Part shown: in pieces, positions 49,849 to 59,105 of the stretch
Numbering within the stretch: position 1 is the stretch's first letter
How the letters are laid out: the number at the start of each line of letters is the position of its first letter
NCBI RefSeq assembly: GCF_000373245.1
Contig: NZ_KB890742.1
Location: 33,869-97,868 of the forward strand
Source of the DNA: Echinicola pacifica DSM 19836
GTDB taxonomy: Bacteria > Bacteroidota > Bacteroidia > Cytophagales > Cyclobacteriaceae
Direction: 5' to 3'
DNA length: 64,000 nt
The notes under the pieces: generated by a model
Databases searched by the model: none
What the model saw: only the letters and a program-made list of their open reading frames with translations
Told to the model about the DNA's origin: nothing
Program-made: the position numbers and the translations under genes

Positions 49849-51246
49849 TTACAAATGTATCACTTCATCATATGCCGCAGCGGCTGCTTCCATGATGGCT
49901 TCGGACATGGTCGGATGCGGGTGCACCGTTTTGATCAACTCATGACCCGTGGTTTCCAGCTTACGGATAGCCACGATCTCAGCGATCATTTCTGTGACAT
50001 TGGCACCGATCATATGACCACCAAGGACCTCACCGTATTTAGCATCAAATATCAATTTAACAAATCCATCCTTGGCGCCAGCAGCAGAAGCTTTTCCTGA
50101 TGCAGTGAAAGGGAACTTGCCTACCTTGATTTCATATCCAGCTTCCTTAGCTTTTTCTTCTGTATAACCTACTGAGGCTATTTCCGGAGAGCAATAAGTA
50201 CAGCCTGGGATATTATTATAATCCAATGGCTCCGGCTGTTGACCAGCGATCTTCTCCACGCAGATGATTCCTTCCGCAGAGGCTACGTGTGCCAAGGCTG
50301 GACCTGGGATCACATCCCCAATCGCATAGTATCCTGGCATATTAGTTTTATAGTATTCATCGACCTGAACACGGCCTCTGTCCACCAAAATCCCAACATC
50401 CTCAAGACCGCAATTCTCCACATTGGCCACTACACCTACCGCTGAGAGTACAATATCGCAATCAATGGTTTCTTCACCTTTCTTGCTTTTCACAGTTACC
50501 TTGCAGCCTTCACCGCTGGTATCTACTGCGGTCACTTCCGTACTGGTCATGATCTTCATTCCCGCCTTTTTGTATAGCTTCTCCAGAGTTTTAGAAACCT
50601 CAGGATCTTCATTAGGCACGATACGGTCCAAGAATTCAACGATAGTCACCTCAGTACCGATAGCCGCATAAAAATAAGCAAACTCCACTCCAATCGCTCC
50701 AGAACCAACAACCACCATTTTCTTAGGCTGCTTATCCAAAGTCATGGCTTTGCGGTATCCGATTACCTTCTCATCGTCAATCTTCACTGCTGGAAGCTCT
50801 CTTGATCTAGCTCCAGTAGCGATGATAATATGATCTGCACTGTAGGTGGTTTTATTTCCCTCTTTATCTTCTACCTCTACTTTTTTTCCTGGCTTCACTT
50901 TTCCCCAGCCTAAGAGTTGCTCAATTTTGTTTTTCTTAAACAAAAACTGAATCCCCTTGCTCATTCCTTGGGCCACTCCCCTGCTTCGCTTCACCATGCT
51001 ACCAAAATCAGCCTTGGCGTCACTTACCGTAATGCCATAATCTTCAGAATGATTGATATATTCAAAAACTTGGGCACTTTTCAATAAAGCCTTGGTGGGA
51101 ATACATCCCCAGTTCAAACAAATACCGCCTAGCTCGGCAGCTTCTACTACGGCAGTTTTGAGTCCTAGCTGTGAGGCCCGAATAGCGGCTACATAACCAC
51201 CGGGACCACTACCAACTACAATTACATCGAATTTTGTTGAAGACAT
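49849..51246 (-). CDS. lpdA: Dihydrolipoyl dehydrogenase
   Basis: 465 residues, standard E3 length. FAD site 'DVIVVGSGPGGYVAAIRASQLGLK', redox disulfide 'GGICLNWGCIPTKALL' (two Cys five apart), NAD site 'VVVGSGAIGVEFAYFYAAIG', 'YAIGDVIPGPALAHVASAEG' and the C-terminal His-Glu 'HPHPTMSEAIMEAA'. Reoxidises dihydrolipoamide for the pyruvate, 2-oxoglutarate or branched-chain dehydrogenase complexes or glycine cleavage. Stands alone, away from E1 and E2 genes. Confidence 0.96.
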   Translation of the reverse strand: MSSTKFDVIVVGSGPGGYVAAIRASQLGLKTAVVEAAELGGICLNWGCIPTKALLKSAQVFEYINHSEDYGITVSDAKADFGSMVKRSRGVAQGMSKGIQFLFKKNKIEQLLGWGKVKPGKKVEVEDKEGNKTTYSADHIIIATGARSRELPAVKIDDEKVIGYRKAMTLDKQPKKMVVVGSGAIGVEFAYFYAAIGTEVTIVEFLDRIVPNEDPEVSKTLEKLYKKAGMKIMTSTEVTAVDTSGEGCKVTVKSKKGEETIDCDIVLSAVGVVANVENCGLEDVGILVDRGRVQVDEYYKTNMPGYYAIGDVIPGPALAHVASAEGIICVEKIAGQQPEPLDYNNIPGCTYCSPEIASVGYTEEKAKEAGYEIKVGKFPFTASGKASAAGAKDGFVKLIFDAKYGEVLGGHMIGANVTEMIAEIVAIRKLETTGHELIKTVHPHPTMSEAIMEAAAAAYDEVIHL

Positions 51247-51280
51247 ATGTATATGTTTTAAAATAGCAATTTTACCTTCG

Positions 51281-51288
51281 CAAATTTA
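51281..51288 (-). promoter_or_regulatory. -7 promoter element for lpdA
   Basis: TAAATTTG on the minus strand, a full TAnnTTTG match, 35 bp upstream of the lpdA ATG. No clear -33 box. Confidence 0.4.
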
Positions 51289-51515
51289 AACTATTTAGCC
51301 ACAGAAAAAAATTTGGTTTCTATTATCATTCCCTATTCCTGGCCAAATCCAGCAGGTTTCGACCTTGCCAGACCTTATTCAAAGTTCCTATACATTCGCC
51401 AAAATTATCCTGTTTCTCGAATATGAATCAGTCTTAAGAAGGATATTTATAGAAAGTGCTCCTTTATCCCCTGCCTATATCCCCTTATCCACGATAGATT
51501 TTGCGATAAAATCCC

Positions 51516-51523
51516 TATTTTTG
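51516..51523 (+). promoter_or_regulatory. -7 promoter element for fabG
   Basis: TATTTTTG, a full TAnnTTTG match, about 33 bp upstream of the fabG ATG. No clear -33 box at the usual distance. Confidence 0.4.
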
Positions 51524-51555
51524 ACTTTCTAAAATGCACAAACTTTAATTTTGAT

Positions 51556-52302
51556 ATGGGATTATTAACTGGAAAAACAGCTCTGATCACCGGAGCCTCT
51601 AAAGGAATAGGAAGAGCTATCGCTATTAAATATGCTCAGGAAGGTGCTAATGTCGCCTTTACTTTTTTGTCAAGCGTAGAAAAAGGCCAAGCCCTCGAGC
51701 AAGAGCTTGCTCAATTCGGAGTAAAAGCCAAAGGCTTTCGTTCTGATGCCTCTGACTTCGCCGCAGCCGAAGAGCTCGTGTCCGAGGTAGTGAAGGAATT
51801 CGGCTCCCTCGATGTCCTCATCAACAATGCCGGTATTACCAAAGATAACCTGCTGATGAGAATGACCGAAGAAGCATGGGATCAGGTAATGAATATCAAC
51901 CTTAAATCCTGCTTTAACACCGTAAAGGCCGCCACCAGAACGTTGATGAAACAAAAATCAGGTTCCATCATTAATATCACCTCCGTGGTCGGTATTAAAG
52001 GGAATGCTGGACAAGCTAATTATGCCGCCTCTAAAGCAGGCATCATCGGATTTACCAAGTCTGTGGCCCTAGAACTAGGCTCTCGTGGCATCAGAAGTAA
52101 TGCCGTGGCACCAGGATTCATCGAAACAGAAATGACAGATGTACTCGATGAGAAAACCGTCCAGGGATGGAGAGACGCCATCCCTATGAAGCGCGGTGGA
52201 CAACCCGAAGAAGTCGCAAACGCCTGTGTCTTCCTTGGTTCTGACATGAGCTCTTATATCTCTGGTCAGGTGATTCAGGTCGATGGCGCTATGCTAACCT
52301 AA
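51556..52302 (+). CDS. fabG: 3-oxoacyl-ACP reductase
   Basis: 248 residues, the standard FabG length. NADP site 'LITGASKGIGRAIAIKYAQEGA', 'NNAGITKDNLLMRM' (family signature), Ser of 'INITSVVG', and the active-site 'YAASKAGIIGFTKSVALEL' (Tyr-xxx-Lys), then 'RSNAVAPGFIETEMT'. Reduces 3-ketoacyl-ACP in fatty acid elongation. It is alone here rather than in a fab operon. A hairpin follows the stop. Confidence 0.93.
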   Translation: MGLLTGKTALITGASKGIGRAIAIKYAQEGANVAFTFLSSVEKGQALEQELAQFGVKAKGFRSDASDFAAAEELVSEVVKEFGSLDVLINNAGITKDNLLMRMTEEAWDQVMNINLKSCFNTVKAATRTLMKQKSGSIINITSVVGIKGNAGQANYAASKAGIIGFTKSVALELGSRGIRSNAVAPGFIETEMTDVLDEKTVQGWRDAIPMKRGGQPEEVANACVFLGSDMSSYISGQVIQVDGAMLT

Positions 52303-52317
52303 TACCTAAAAAATAAA

Positions 52318-52345
52318 AGAGGCAGAACATTCCATTCTGCCTCTT
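52318..52345 (+). terminator. Hairpin terminator after fabG
   Basis: AGAGGCAGAA, 7-nt loop, TTCTGCCTCT; 16 bp after the stop. The T run after it is short. Confidence 0.7.
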
Positions 52346-52526
52346 ACATCACTTTTTCATCCTCCCGCCTCTCTGATTTCACCTGATGTCTAAATTGATT
52401 TGGGTAATAAATCAATAATCTCCTTCCACTTACTCATTTTATTTCCGACAATTAAACGACTAATAATCAACTTTTTGATTGATCTAAACGTATATCAAAA
52501 TGATATCACTTTTAAATCATACTAAC

Positions 52527-53378
52527 ATGGAAAAAACAATCAAACCCATCAATGGATTTCTGATGCTCTTTGTCATATTGCTTCTGATTATTCCTGCCCA
52601 AATCGTACTATTTACTTCAGGACAGTTTATCATCGGCATTCTACTGAGTATTCTTATGATCTTTTTTGTACCCGGATTCTTCATTGTAAATCCTAATAAG
52701 GCCGTGGTTTTGCTATTATTTGGAGCTTATAAAGGCTCAGTAAAATCAAATGGTTTCTTTTGGGTGAATCCCTTTATGTCAAAAGACAAAATATCATTGC
52801 GAGTACGCAATTTCGAAAACCAACCGATGAAAGTAAATGACAAAATAGGCAATCCTGTAATGATTGGAACGATCGTCGTGTGGAAAGTTGAAGATACTTT
52901 CAAGGCCTCTTTTGATGTAGAAAATTTCGAAAACTTCGTCCATTTGCAAGCGGATGCAGCGGTGCGAAAGATGGCAGGATTATATCCTTACGATGATTTC
53001 GAAGCAGAGGATGCCGAGATCACTTTACGATCTGGCGTGGAAGACATCAATCAATCTCTGGAGCAGGAGATCAGTGAAAGACTGGAGCATGCAGGCATTC
53101 AGGTGATCGAAGCAAGAATCAGCCATTTAGCCTATGCCTCCGAAATCGCCAGCGCAATGCTCCAAAGACAGCAGGCATCAGCGATCGTTGCTGCACGGAG
53201 GAAAATCGTGGACGGTGCTGTGGGAATGGTGGAAATGGCCTTGGCAGACCTAAAGAAAAATAACATCATAGAATTTGACGAGGATAAGAAGGCTACTATG
53301 GTCAGCAACCTAATGGTGGTGCTCTGCTCAGACAAAAGCGCGAGTCCTGTGCTGAATGTCGGAACCTTACATCAATAA
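52527..53378 (+). CDS. SPFH (band 7) domain membrane protein
   Basis: 283 residues from the start at 52527; the frame opens 9 codons earlier but 'MEKTIKPINGFLML' fits the family. Two membrane segments (about 10-50) are followed by the SPFH domain: 'PGFFIVNPNKAVVLLLFGAYKGSVKSNGFFWVNPF' and 'VMIGTIVVWKVEDTFKASFDVENFENFVHLQADAAVRKMAG'. The C-terminal helical part ends 'SDKSASPVLNVGTLHQ'. SPFH proteins form membrane-bound ring scaffolds. Directly downstream is a small Arc-like DNA-binding protein; that pairing recurs in bacteria. No clear biological role is known. Confidence 0.85.
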   Translation: MEKTIKPINGFLMLFVILLLIIPAQIVLFTSGQFIIGILLSILMIFFVPGFFIVNPNKAVVLLLFGAYKGSVKSNGFFWVNPFMSKDKISLRVRNFENQPMKVNDKIGNPVMIGTIVVWKVEDTFKASFDVENFENFVHLQADAAVRKMAGLYPYDDFEAEDAEITLRSGVEDINQSLEQEISERLEHAGIQVIEARISHLAYASEIASAMLQRQQASAIVAARRKIVDGAVGMVEMALADLKKNNIIEFDEDKKATMVSNLMVVLCSDKSASPVLNVGTLHQ

Positions 53379-53621
53379 TTCAGCTGCAAAATATCATAAG
53401 TAAAGGGCTCCGGAAGCAGATCCTGCCCTTTTCTTATGAAGGTACAGACCGATATACTACGTCTTTCCTAGCCAAGGGAAGAGTAACGGTACCAACCTAT
53501 ACAATGGAATTTCAATGGCTTCGGGCCTGATTATTGATTCTCAATGAGAGAATAGAAAAAGGGGAAACCCTCAAATAAAATAAGTTAATGTGCATTAAAA
53601 ACATGAAGGAGGGCTTAGAAA

Positions 53622-53798
53622 ATGGCAAATAAAAAACCTTTCGCTCTGAGAATAGATGAAAGGACCATGAAGGAAGTGGAAAAATGGGCTGCTGAGGAAT
53701 TCAGAAGCACCAATGGGCAATTGGAATATATCATCTATGAGGCGCTTAGGAAAGCCAAGCGCTTACCAAATAATAAGGCCAGCAGCAAGGGAGAATAG
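53622..53798 (+). CDS. Arc-like ribbon-helix-helix DNA-binding protein
   Basis: 58 residues (MANKKPFALRIDERTMKEVE...). The start has the ribbon strand of Arc/MetJ-type proteins, 'PFALRIDE', then two helices ('TMKEVEKWAAEEFRSTNGQLEYIIYEALRKA') and a basic tail. A strong AGGAGG lies about 10 bp before the ATG. It lies 243 bp after the SPFH gene on the same strand, an arrangement seen elsewhere for SPFH proteins with a small Arc-family partner. It probably binds DNA as a dimer; whether it controls the SPFH gene is not visible. Confidence 0.8.
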   Translation: MANKKPFALRIDERTMKEVEKWAAEEFRSTNGQLEYIIYEALRKAKRLPNNKASSKGE

Positions 53799-53895
53799 TC
53801 TCCTTCACTGCTGACCCTAAGCATATATTCGCCTCCCATCCTCAAAGCCCAGGTGCTGACACCTCACTTTTTAGATTGGAATCCTACTTTCTATT

Positions 53896-55392
53896 TTACT
53901 CCTTATTATTCATTTCAGCTTCGGCATCATAAAGGAGTTTTTGACGCTCAAAATCATATAAGGTAAGCTGACGAAGTTCGTAATAAGCCAACCAATATTC
54001 TCTTAGGGAGCTAATATAGCTTTGTTTATTAGAGTCTTTTTCGGTCTGAGCAATATTGAGGTTGGTAATATCCATCTTTCCGCTGAGGTAGCGTTGGCGG
54101 GAAATCTCATATCTTTTGGCAGCCACTTCATCGGCTTTTTCGCTTATTATTATCCTGTCTCTTAGCTGTTGGAAGTTTTTCACTTGGGTAAATATCTCTT
54201 GTTCAAAAGTGATCATATCCTGCTGCACGGTATAAGTTACCAGTTCCTGATTGGCTCGAGCTATCCCCATTCTTGCTTTATTCCTTCCCCAGTCCAGCAC
54301 AGGAACACTTACTCCCAGGCTTACCACCGCCTGTTGATCGGGCTGATCATAAATCCCTCCCCAGGTACTTGCGGCATTATTATACCCATATCGGGCATTG
54401 ACATCGAGGTTAAACCGCTGGCCTTTGGCACGAGCTAATTGCTCATCAGCCTCTTTTCTTCTGATCTCGAAGTCCACTGCATCAGAGCGATTTTCGAAGG
54501 CTAGAGAAATGGCCTTGTCCACATCCACATCAAACTGCGGGATCACATCTGGCAGGAGGAGGTCAAACTGTACATTTTCATTCAGACCGATATAAGATCT
54601 CAAGGCTAGTGCAGTGCTCTCAAGGGCCAGCTGGGCCGATGCCAAATCCTGATCGGCCTGCAGCACTTGCAGCTCCACCTGCAATAATTGATCCTCTGTG
54701 GTGGTACCAATATTATAGCGCCCTTGCTCTATTTTATAGATGCCCTCCATATTGGTTTTATTTTGCATCGCAATGTCATAGCTTACCTGCGAGAGAAGGT
54801 AGCTAAAAAACAGCTGGGTAGCCCGCTCGCTGATTTGCTCCATTTCCTCGACATAGCCTTTCTTGCTTTGCTCATATCGTAAGGGCTCGATGAGCTTATC
54901 CCACTTTAGCTGGTTGAATGCAAAAATAGGTTGATAAAGTTGCACATTGACCGGCACCCCCTGCCATCTAGTTTTTTGGCTAGGGTCGTCCACGAGGTAG
55001 TTATTGTATTGGGTGGTGGAAGTATTGATACTGATATTACCACCAGTAAGCGCAATAGACTGCTGTAATCCCAGTCCTACGTCCACTATGCTCTGCTGCA
55101 ATGGCAGGTATTCAATGGATCCATCATTTTGCTCCACCGCTCGCACTTCCTGAGAGTAGGAAGGAAGCGTTCCGGAAAGCCGCAGCTGTGGGTTATAGTT
55201 AGATTTATAAAACCGGTACTGCCAATATAAATTCTGCCGCTGCGTCTCCGCGCGCAATGCCGCCGGGGACATTGACTTGGCCCGATCGATAATATCTCCC
55301 AAAGAATAACGTATTCTTTCCTGAGAAAAAGCCTGGTAATTTACGCCACTAATAATTAAGAGGACTAGTATAATGGTCTTGTACTTATTCAT
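53896..55392 (-). CDS. TolC-family outer membrane efflux protein
   Basis: 498 residues. Sec signal (about 1-24, 'INYQAFSQ'-like end), then two OEP repeats of long helices and short barrel strands. Typical stretches: 'YSLGDIIDRAKSMSPAALRAETQRQN', 'RRKEADEQLARAKGQRFNLDVNARYGYNN', 'VVSLGVSVPVLDWGRNKARMGIARANQEL' and 'RYEISRQRYLSGKMDITNLNIAQTEKDSNKQSYISSLREYWLAYYELRQLT' near the end. It forms the outer membrane channel of the tripartite pump encoded upstream; its start overlaps the permease gene by 8 bp. Confidence 0.92.
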   Translation of the reverse strand: MNKYKTIILVLLIISGVNYQAFSQERIRYSLGDIIDRAKSMSPAALRAETQRQNLYWQYRFYKSNYNPQLRLSGTLPSYSQEVRAVEQNDGSIEYLPLQQSIVDVGLGLQQSIALTGGNISINTSTTQYNNYLVDDPSQKTRWQGVPVNVQLYQPIFAFNQLKWDKLIEPLRYEQSKKGYVEEMEQISERATQLFFSYLLSQVSYDIAMQNKTNMEGIYKIEQGRYNIGTTTEDQLLQVELQVLQADQDLASAQLALESTALALRSYIGLNENVQFDLLLPDVIPQFDVDVDKAISLAFENRSDAVDFEIRRKEADEQLARAKGQRFNLDVNARYGYNNAASTWGGIYDQPDQQAVVSLGVSVPVLDWGRNKARMGIARANQELVTYTVQQDMITFEQEIFTQVKNFQQLRDRIIISEKADEVAAKRYEISRQRYLSGKMDITNLNIAQTEKDSNKQSYISSLREYWLAYYELRQLTLYDFERQKLLYDAEAEMNNKE

Positions 55393-56755
55393 ATCTTAAA
55401 GAGGTTATAGGGTCTTGACTCGCCGCCCGTCGCGCAGGAGCAATTCCAAAAATCAATCCTACCGTCGCTGCGACACTAAAGGACACCAAGATGGAAGGAA
55501 TGGTGATGATGGTGGGAAAATCCCCAAAATTAGAAACTAAGCTGGCAAGAACAACCCCTAATATGACGCCGATCACTCCTCCTGACACACTGATCATCAT
55601 GGCTTCAAACAGGAATTGGTGAACAATATCGGTCTTCTTTGCCCCTAAAGATAGCCTTAAGCCTATTTCCTTGATCCGCTCCATTACCGAAGCGAGCATA
55701 ATATTCATAATACCAATTCCGCCTACCAGTAAAGATATCCCAGCAATCGCCCCCAGCACTATATTGAATATATTTTGGGTTCTTTGTTGTTGCTTCAATA
55801 GTAATTCTGGAATGGTGATTTCAAAATCTACTACATTATAATGCTTTCTTTCCAAAAGCCGCGACAACACATCTGCCGTCGGGTTGAGCAGCTTACTATC
55901 ACTAACCTGAACGACCAACTTATCGATCTGATGGTAATTGGTAGGTACAGTAGCACTATTTTGTGGCGCCTGACCACCTATAAAAAATCTTGCACTACCA
56001 CTTCTTCCTGCCGCTAGATTGCCAGAGGTGATCATATCACGGTTTTTGTAGCGCACGAGCATGGTCTGTATTGGGATATAAACATCCATATTAAAATCCC
56101 TTATGCCCAACTTAGCCAAACTCTGGTCCGAGACGATTCGCTCTTCCATGACACCGATGACCCGCATCCATTGATTGCCACATTTTATTCGCTTACCGAT
56201 AGGTTCTTCCTTGCTAAAAAACTTGGTCTGCACCCCTCTGCCTATGATACACACCGGATCGCCATGCAGCAGATTATTATCGGTAAACATACCTCCTTCA
56301 CGTAACTGGAAATTGGTAACTTTGAAATACTCAGGAGTTACTCCCACCAGTTTTGCCGATCTACGGATACCACTCTTGACAATATAAGTATCCAAAATAA
56401 TCTCCGGACTGATCCGCTCTATTCCTGGTATGGTTTTTTTCACCGCTTCCACATCTAGCATCCTTAGCCCTGGTGAGAATTTATTCTTCTCTTTCCCTGG
56501 GCCATTTCCTGCCGATCCTTCTACCTGCTCTTCCACCTGCTCCACAATAGGCTCCACTATTATATTATTTACACCCACGAGCTTAATCTGCTCTAGAATC
56601 TCCTGTTGGGCCCCATTACCAATAGCCATCATGGCAATCACCGCCGCAACACCAAAGATTATCCCCAATGCTGTAAGTAATGATCTCAGTCTGTTGGCCA
56701 TTACCGCCTCAAATGCTATATAAAAATTAGACAGTAGTCTTGGATTAAACATCAT
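55385..56755 (-). CDS. MacB-like ABC transporter permease (no ATPase domain)
   Basis: 456 residues from the start at 56755 ('MMFNPRLLSNFYIAFEAVMANRLRSLLTALGIIFGVAAVIAMMAIGNGAQQE'); the frame continues upstream to 56890, but that part lies inside the MacA-like gene and is unlike the family. One membrane segment, the large periplasmic MacB domain (about 55-300), then three membrane segments of the FtsX domain ending 'GIAPARRAASQDPITSLRYE', the typical MacB end. Unlike MacB of E. coli there is no N-terminal ATPase domain, and no ATPase gene is in this operon. It starts 7 bp after the upstream adaptor gene. Confidence 0.9.
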   Translation of the reverse strand: MMFNPRLLSNFYIAFEAVMANRLRSLLTALGIIFGVAAVIAMMAIGNGAQQEILEQIKLVGVNNIIVEPIVEQVEEQVEGSAGNGPGKEKNKFSPGLRMLDVEAVKKTIPGIERISPEIILDTYIVKSGIRRSAKLVGVTPEYFKVTNFQLREGGMFTDNNLLHGDPVCIIGRGVQTKFFSKEEPIGKRIKCGNQWMRVIGVMEERIVSDQSLAKLGIRDFNMDVYIPIQTMLVRYKNRDMITSGNLAAGRSGSARFFIGGQAPQNSATVPTNYHQIDKLVVQVSDSKLLNPTADVLSRLLERKHYNVVDFEITIPELLLKQQQRTQNIFNIVLGAIAGISLLVGGIGIMNIMLASVMERIKEIGLRLSLGAKKTDIVHQFLFEAMMISVSGGVIGVILGVVLASLVSNFGDFPTIITIPSILVSFSVAATVGLIFGIAPARRAASQDPITSLRYE

Positions 56756-56762
56756 ATCTATT

Positions 56763-58139
56763 TTAAGAAGCAGAGGAATTTCTTTTACCCTTTTGACCAG
56801 CAGCAGGTCGGCCTCCCGGTCCTTGTTTAGGTCCAGCATTCCTAGCTGCAGGGGCTTTCTCTTCCTCCTCTTCCAGGTTTCGCTTCCCATTCAATGCCTC
56901 TAATAGCCTGATAGATTGATCTTTCTCTCCCCAGTTCGGGATGGATAGGTACACTTTATCACCTTCCTCTAAGCCCATTTCCACCACTACTTCATCATAG
57001 TTGGCAAGGCCCAATTTCACTTCCTGCTTGGCTCCATTATTTAGATAAACATAGTTAATGCTATCATTATGAACGTGAACTGCCTCCAAAGGAACGTGGA
57101 CCACGTCCTTCAGCTCCTGGGCCAATATCGTATTACTAGTGGTCATCGCTGGCCTCATCACATCATCATTTTCATTGACGAGGATCTCCACTTCAAAAAC
57201 TTTGGCGTCAGAATTTGGTCGCTGCTGACCTACATTGGCCACTCGGGTAACCTTGCCCGTAAATTTCTTTTCTGGAAAAGCATCTAATCCAATCTTTACT
57301 TCCTGACCCACTTTTACTTTCCTAATCTCCACCTCATTTACATATGTGATACTCTGCATCTCGGTAAGGTCAGGAAGTGTGGCCACCACCGGATTCCAGG
57401 CACTGATTTGAGAGCCTTCGGCAATCTTATTTCCATCCCAGTTAGTCTGATAAATTACCATTCCATCCTGAGGAGCGGTAATGGTAAATTCGCCTAACAA
57501 ATCATTCATAGCTTGAAACTCCCGCTCTTCTTTCCTGAGTCGGGCCGTCCTTTCAGCCATCTTGGCTAGCGCCTGATTGTATTTGATTTCATAGTTTTGC
57601 TTGGCCTGATCCATATCACGCTTGGCCTTCTGCAGGTCGTATTCATTCTGCTTGATCGTTGCCGGTGGCTCGTATTGAGACTGCTCTAAGACCAACTTGC
57701 GCTGCTCCACATTATAGTCTAGGTTCAAAATATTATCGCGTTCCTGTCTCAAGGTCAGGGCGGTATCTAGCTTAGCTTGCTCATATTGGGCGGTCTCGGA
57801 ATCCAGATTATTCTGGCCATCACTTAACTTCCCAAAAAGCTCCGACTTATCCAGTGAAGCAATAAAATCATCCTTCTTCACCACAGTGCCCTCATCGACC
57901 ATTTTTTCAATGGTCAGTTGATTGACACGAAACTCCCTTGCGCGGGTGGGGCCTAGTATCATCACCGACCTTAAGGCCTTAAGCTCACCTGTGGTGGCTA
58001 TCTCAACGGTAAAGTCGCTCTTTTCCACTGAGACTATGATATCTGAACCATCACTGGTCACGGATGGAAAAAAAATAAAGTAAAGTATGATAATGGCAAC
58101 TATACTTCCTGCAGCAACAAATAATAAATTCTTTTTCAT
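56763..58139 (-). CDS. MacA/HlyD-family periplasmic adaptor of an efflux pump
   Basis: 458 residues. N-terminal membrane anchor (about 5-25), barrel-sandwich hybrid and lipoyl halves ('IVSVEKSDFTVEIATTGELKALRSVMI' and 'FTITAPQDGMVIYQTNWDG'), a long coiled hairpin (about 105-215), and beta-barrel and membrane-proximal domains ('VGQEVKIGLDAFPEKKFTGKVTRVANVGQ'). An unusual low-complexity C-terminal tail (about 425-458, Gly, Pro, Lys, Asn-rich) extends past the usual end. It links the inner permease to TolC. First gene of the operon. Confidence 0.9.
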   Translation of the reverse strand: MKKNLLFVAAGSIVAIIILYFIFFPSVTSDGSDIIVSVEKSDFTVEIATTGELKALRSVMILGPTRAREFRVNQLTIEKMVDEGTVVKKDDFIASLDKSELFGKLSDGQNNLDSETAQYEQAKLDTALTLRQERDNILNLDYNVEQRKLVLEQSQYEPPATIKQNEYDLQKAKRDMDQAKQNYEIKYNQALAKMAERTARLRKEEREFQAMNDLLGEFTITAPQDGMVIYQTNWDGNKIAEGSQISAWNPVVATLPDLTEMQSITYVNEVEIRKVKVGQEVKIGLDAFPEKKFTGKVTRVANVGQQRPNSDAKVFEVEILVNENDDVMRPAMTTSNTILAQELKDVVHVPLEAVHVHNDSINYVYLNNGAKQEVKLGLANYDEVVVEMGLEEGDKVYLSIPNWGEKDQSIRLLEALNGKRNLEEEEEKAPAARNAGPKQGPGGRPAAGQKGKRNSSAS

Positions 58140-58331
58140 GACACTGGGTCTATTAGGTAATTTTAAAGTCTATTATTTACAAAATTAAATTTTTTAAATC
58201 TATTAATGCCCCCAACTAAAATCAAATATAGCCATTAACATAATATTTCAAACTAAAAACTTAATTAATAAATGTTAATATACACTGAAATGTTTTACTA
58301 AATTGCAGCCCAATTGCATCAAATTCCCTTT

Positions 58332-59105
58332 ATGAAGTCCATAATTAGTTTTGTAATCAGGTATATCCCCAGAAGCTTTTTACAGCGAGTGTCGCCCCTA
58401 TTTCTTAAGGCGGTCGCACTTGCGAATAAAGGTGATAAGGTAATATGTACTGTATGTGAAAAAGGTTTTAAGAAATTTTTACCTTATGGCAGAAAGGCCC
58501 GTGAGAATGCCCTGTGTCCAAACTGCTTAGCTCTGGAGAGGCACCGCTTAATGTGGCTTTATCTTCAGCAAAAAACTAATTTTTTCACGGCTCCATTACG
58601 AGTGCTTCATGTGGCGCCTGAGGCTTGCTTTATTGATCGATTTGAGAAGCTTCCCAATATTGATTATATCACAGGAGACATCGAGTCTCCACTGGCAAAG
58701 GTGAAAATGGATATTCACCAGATTCCTTTTGAGGATGCCTCTTTTGATGTAGTCTTTTGTAATCACGTCATGGAGCACGTGGACAATGATATTGCCGCTT
58801 GTAAGGAAATCAATCGAGTCCTGAAACCTAAGGGCTGGGGAATCATCCAATCCCCGGTATATAATATCCCCACCACCTTTGAGGATCCGAGTATCACCGC
58901 TCCAGCGGAACGCGAAAAGGCTTTTGGTCAACGAGATCATGTTCGGAAGTATGGGGATGATTATGCCATTCGGTTGAGTAAATCAGGTTTGATGGTTTCT
59001 GAGGACAGGTTTGTTCAGGAATTGCCCAAAGAGGTAGTAGAAAAACACGCCTTGCCCATCACCGAAATCATCTATTTCTGCACCAAAGGATCCACTACCG
59101 CCTAA
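58332..59105 (+). CDS. SAM-dependent methyltransferase with zinc-ribbon-like N-terminus
   Basis: 257 residues from the start at 58332 (the frame opens 6 codons earlier). About 40-70 has 'CTVCEKGF' and 'CPNC', a possible Zn ribbon, then a class I methyltransferase core: 'VLHVAPEACF' (in place of the usual Gly-rich motif I, with few Gly), 'IDYITGDIESPLAKVKMDIHQIPFEDASFDVVFCNHVMEHVDNDIAACKEINRVLKPKGWGIIQSPVY'. This layout matches a common Bacteroidota and Proteobacteria group near polysaccharide genes; the substrate is unknown. It is convergent with a glycosyltransferase gene and overlaps it by 11 bp. Confidence 0.85.
   Translation: MKSIISFVIRYIPRSFLQRVSPLFLKAVALANKGDKVICTVCEKGFKKFLPYGRKARENALCPNCLALERHRLMWLYLQQKTNFFTAPLRVLHVAPEACFIDRFEKLPNIDYITGDIESPLAKVKMDIHQIPFEDASFDVVFCNHVMEHVDNDIAACKEINRVLKPKGWGIIQSPVYNIPTTFEDPSITAPAEREKAFGQRDHVRKYGDDYAIRLSKSGLMVSEDRFVQELPKEVVEKHALPITEIIYFCTKGSTTA

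Noticed and set aside
56756..56890. 45-codon N-terminal extension of the MacB-like permease
   Set aside because: Lies inside the upstream adaptor gene and does not match the permease start 'MMFNPRLLSNF'.
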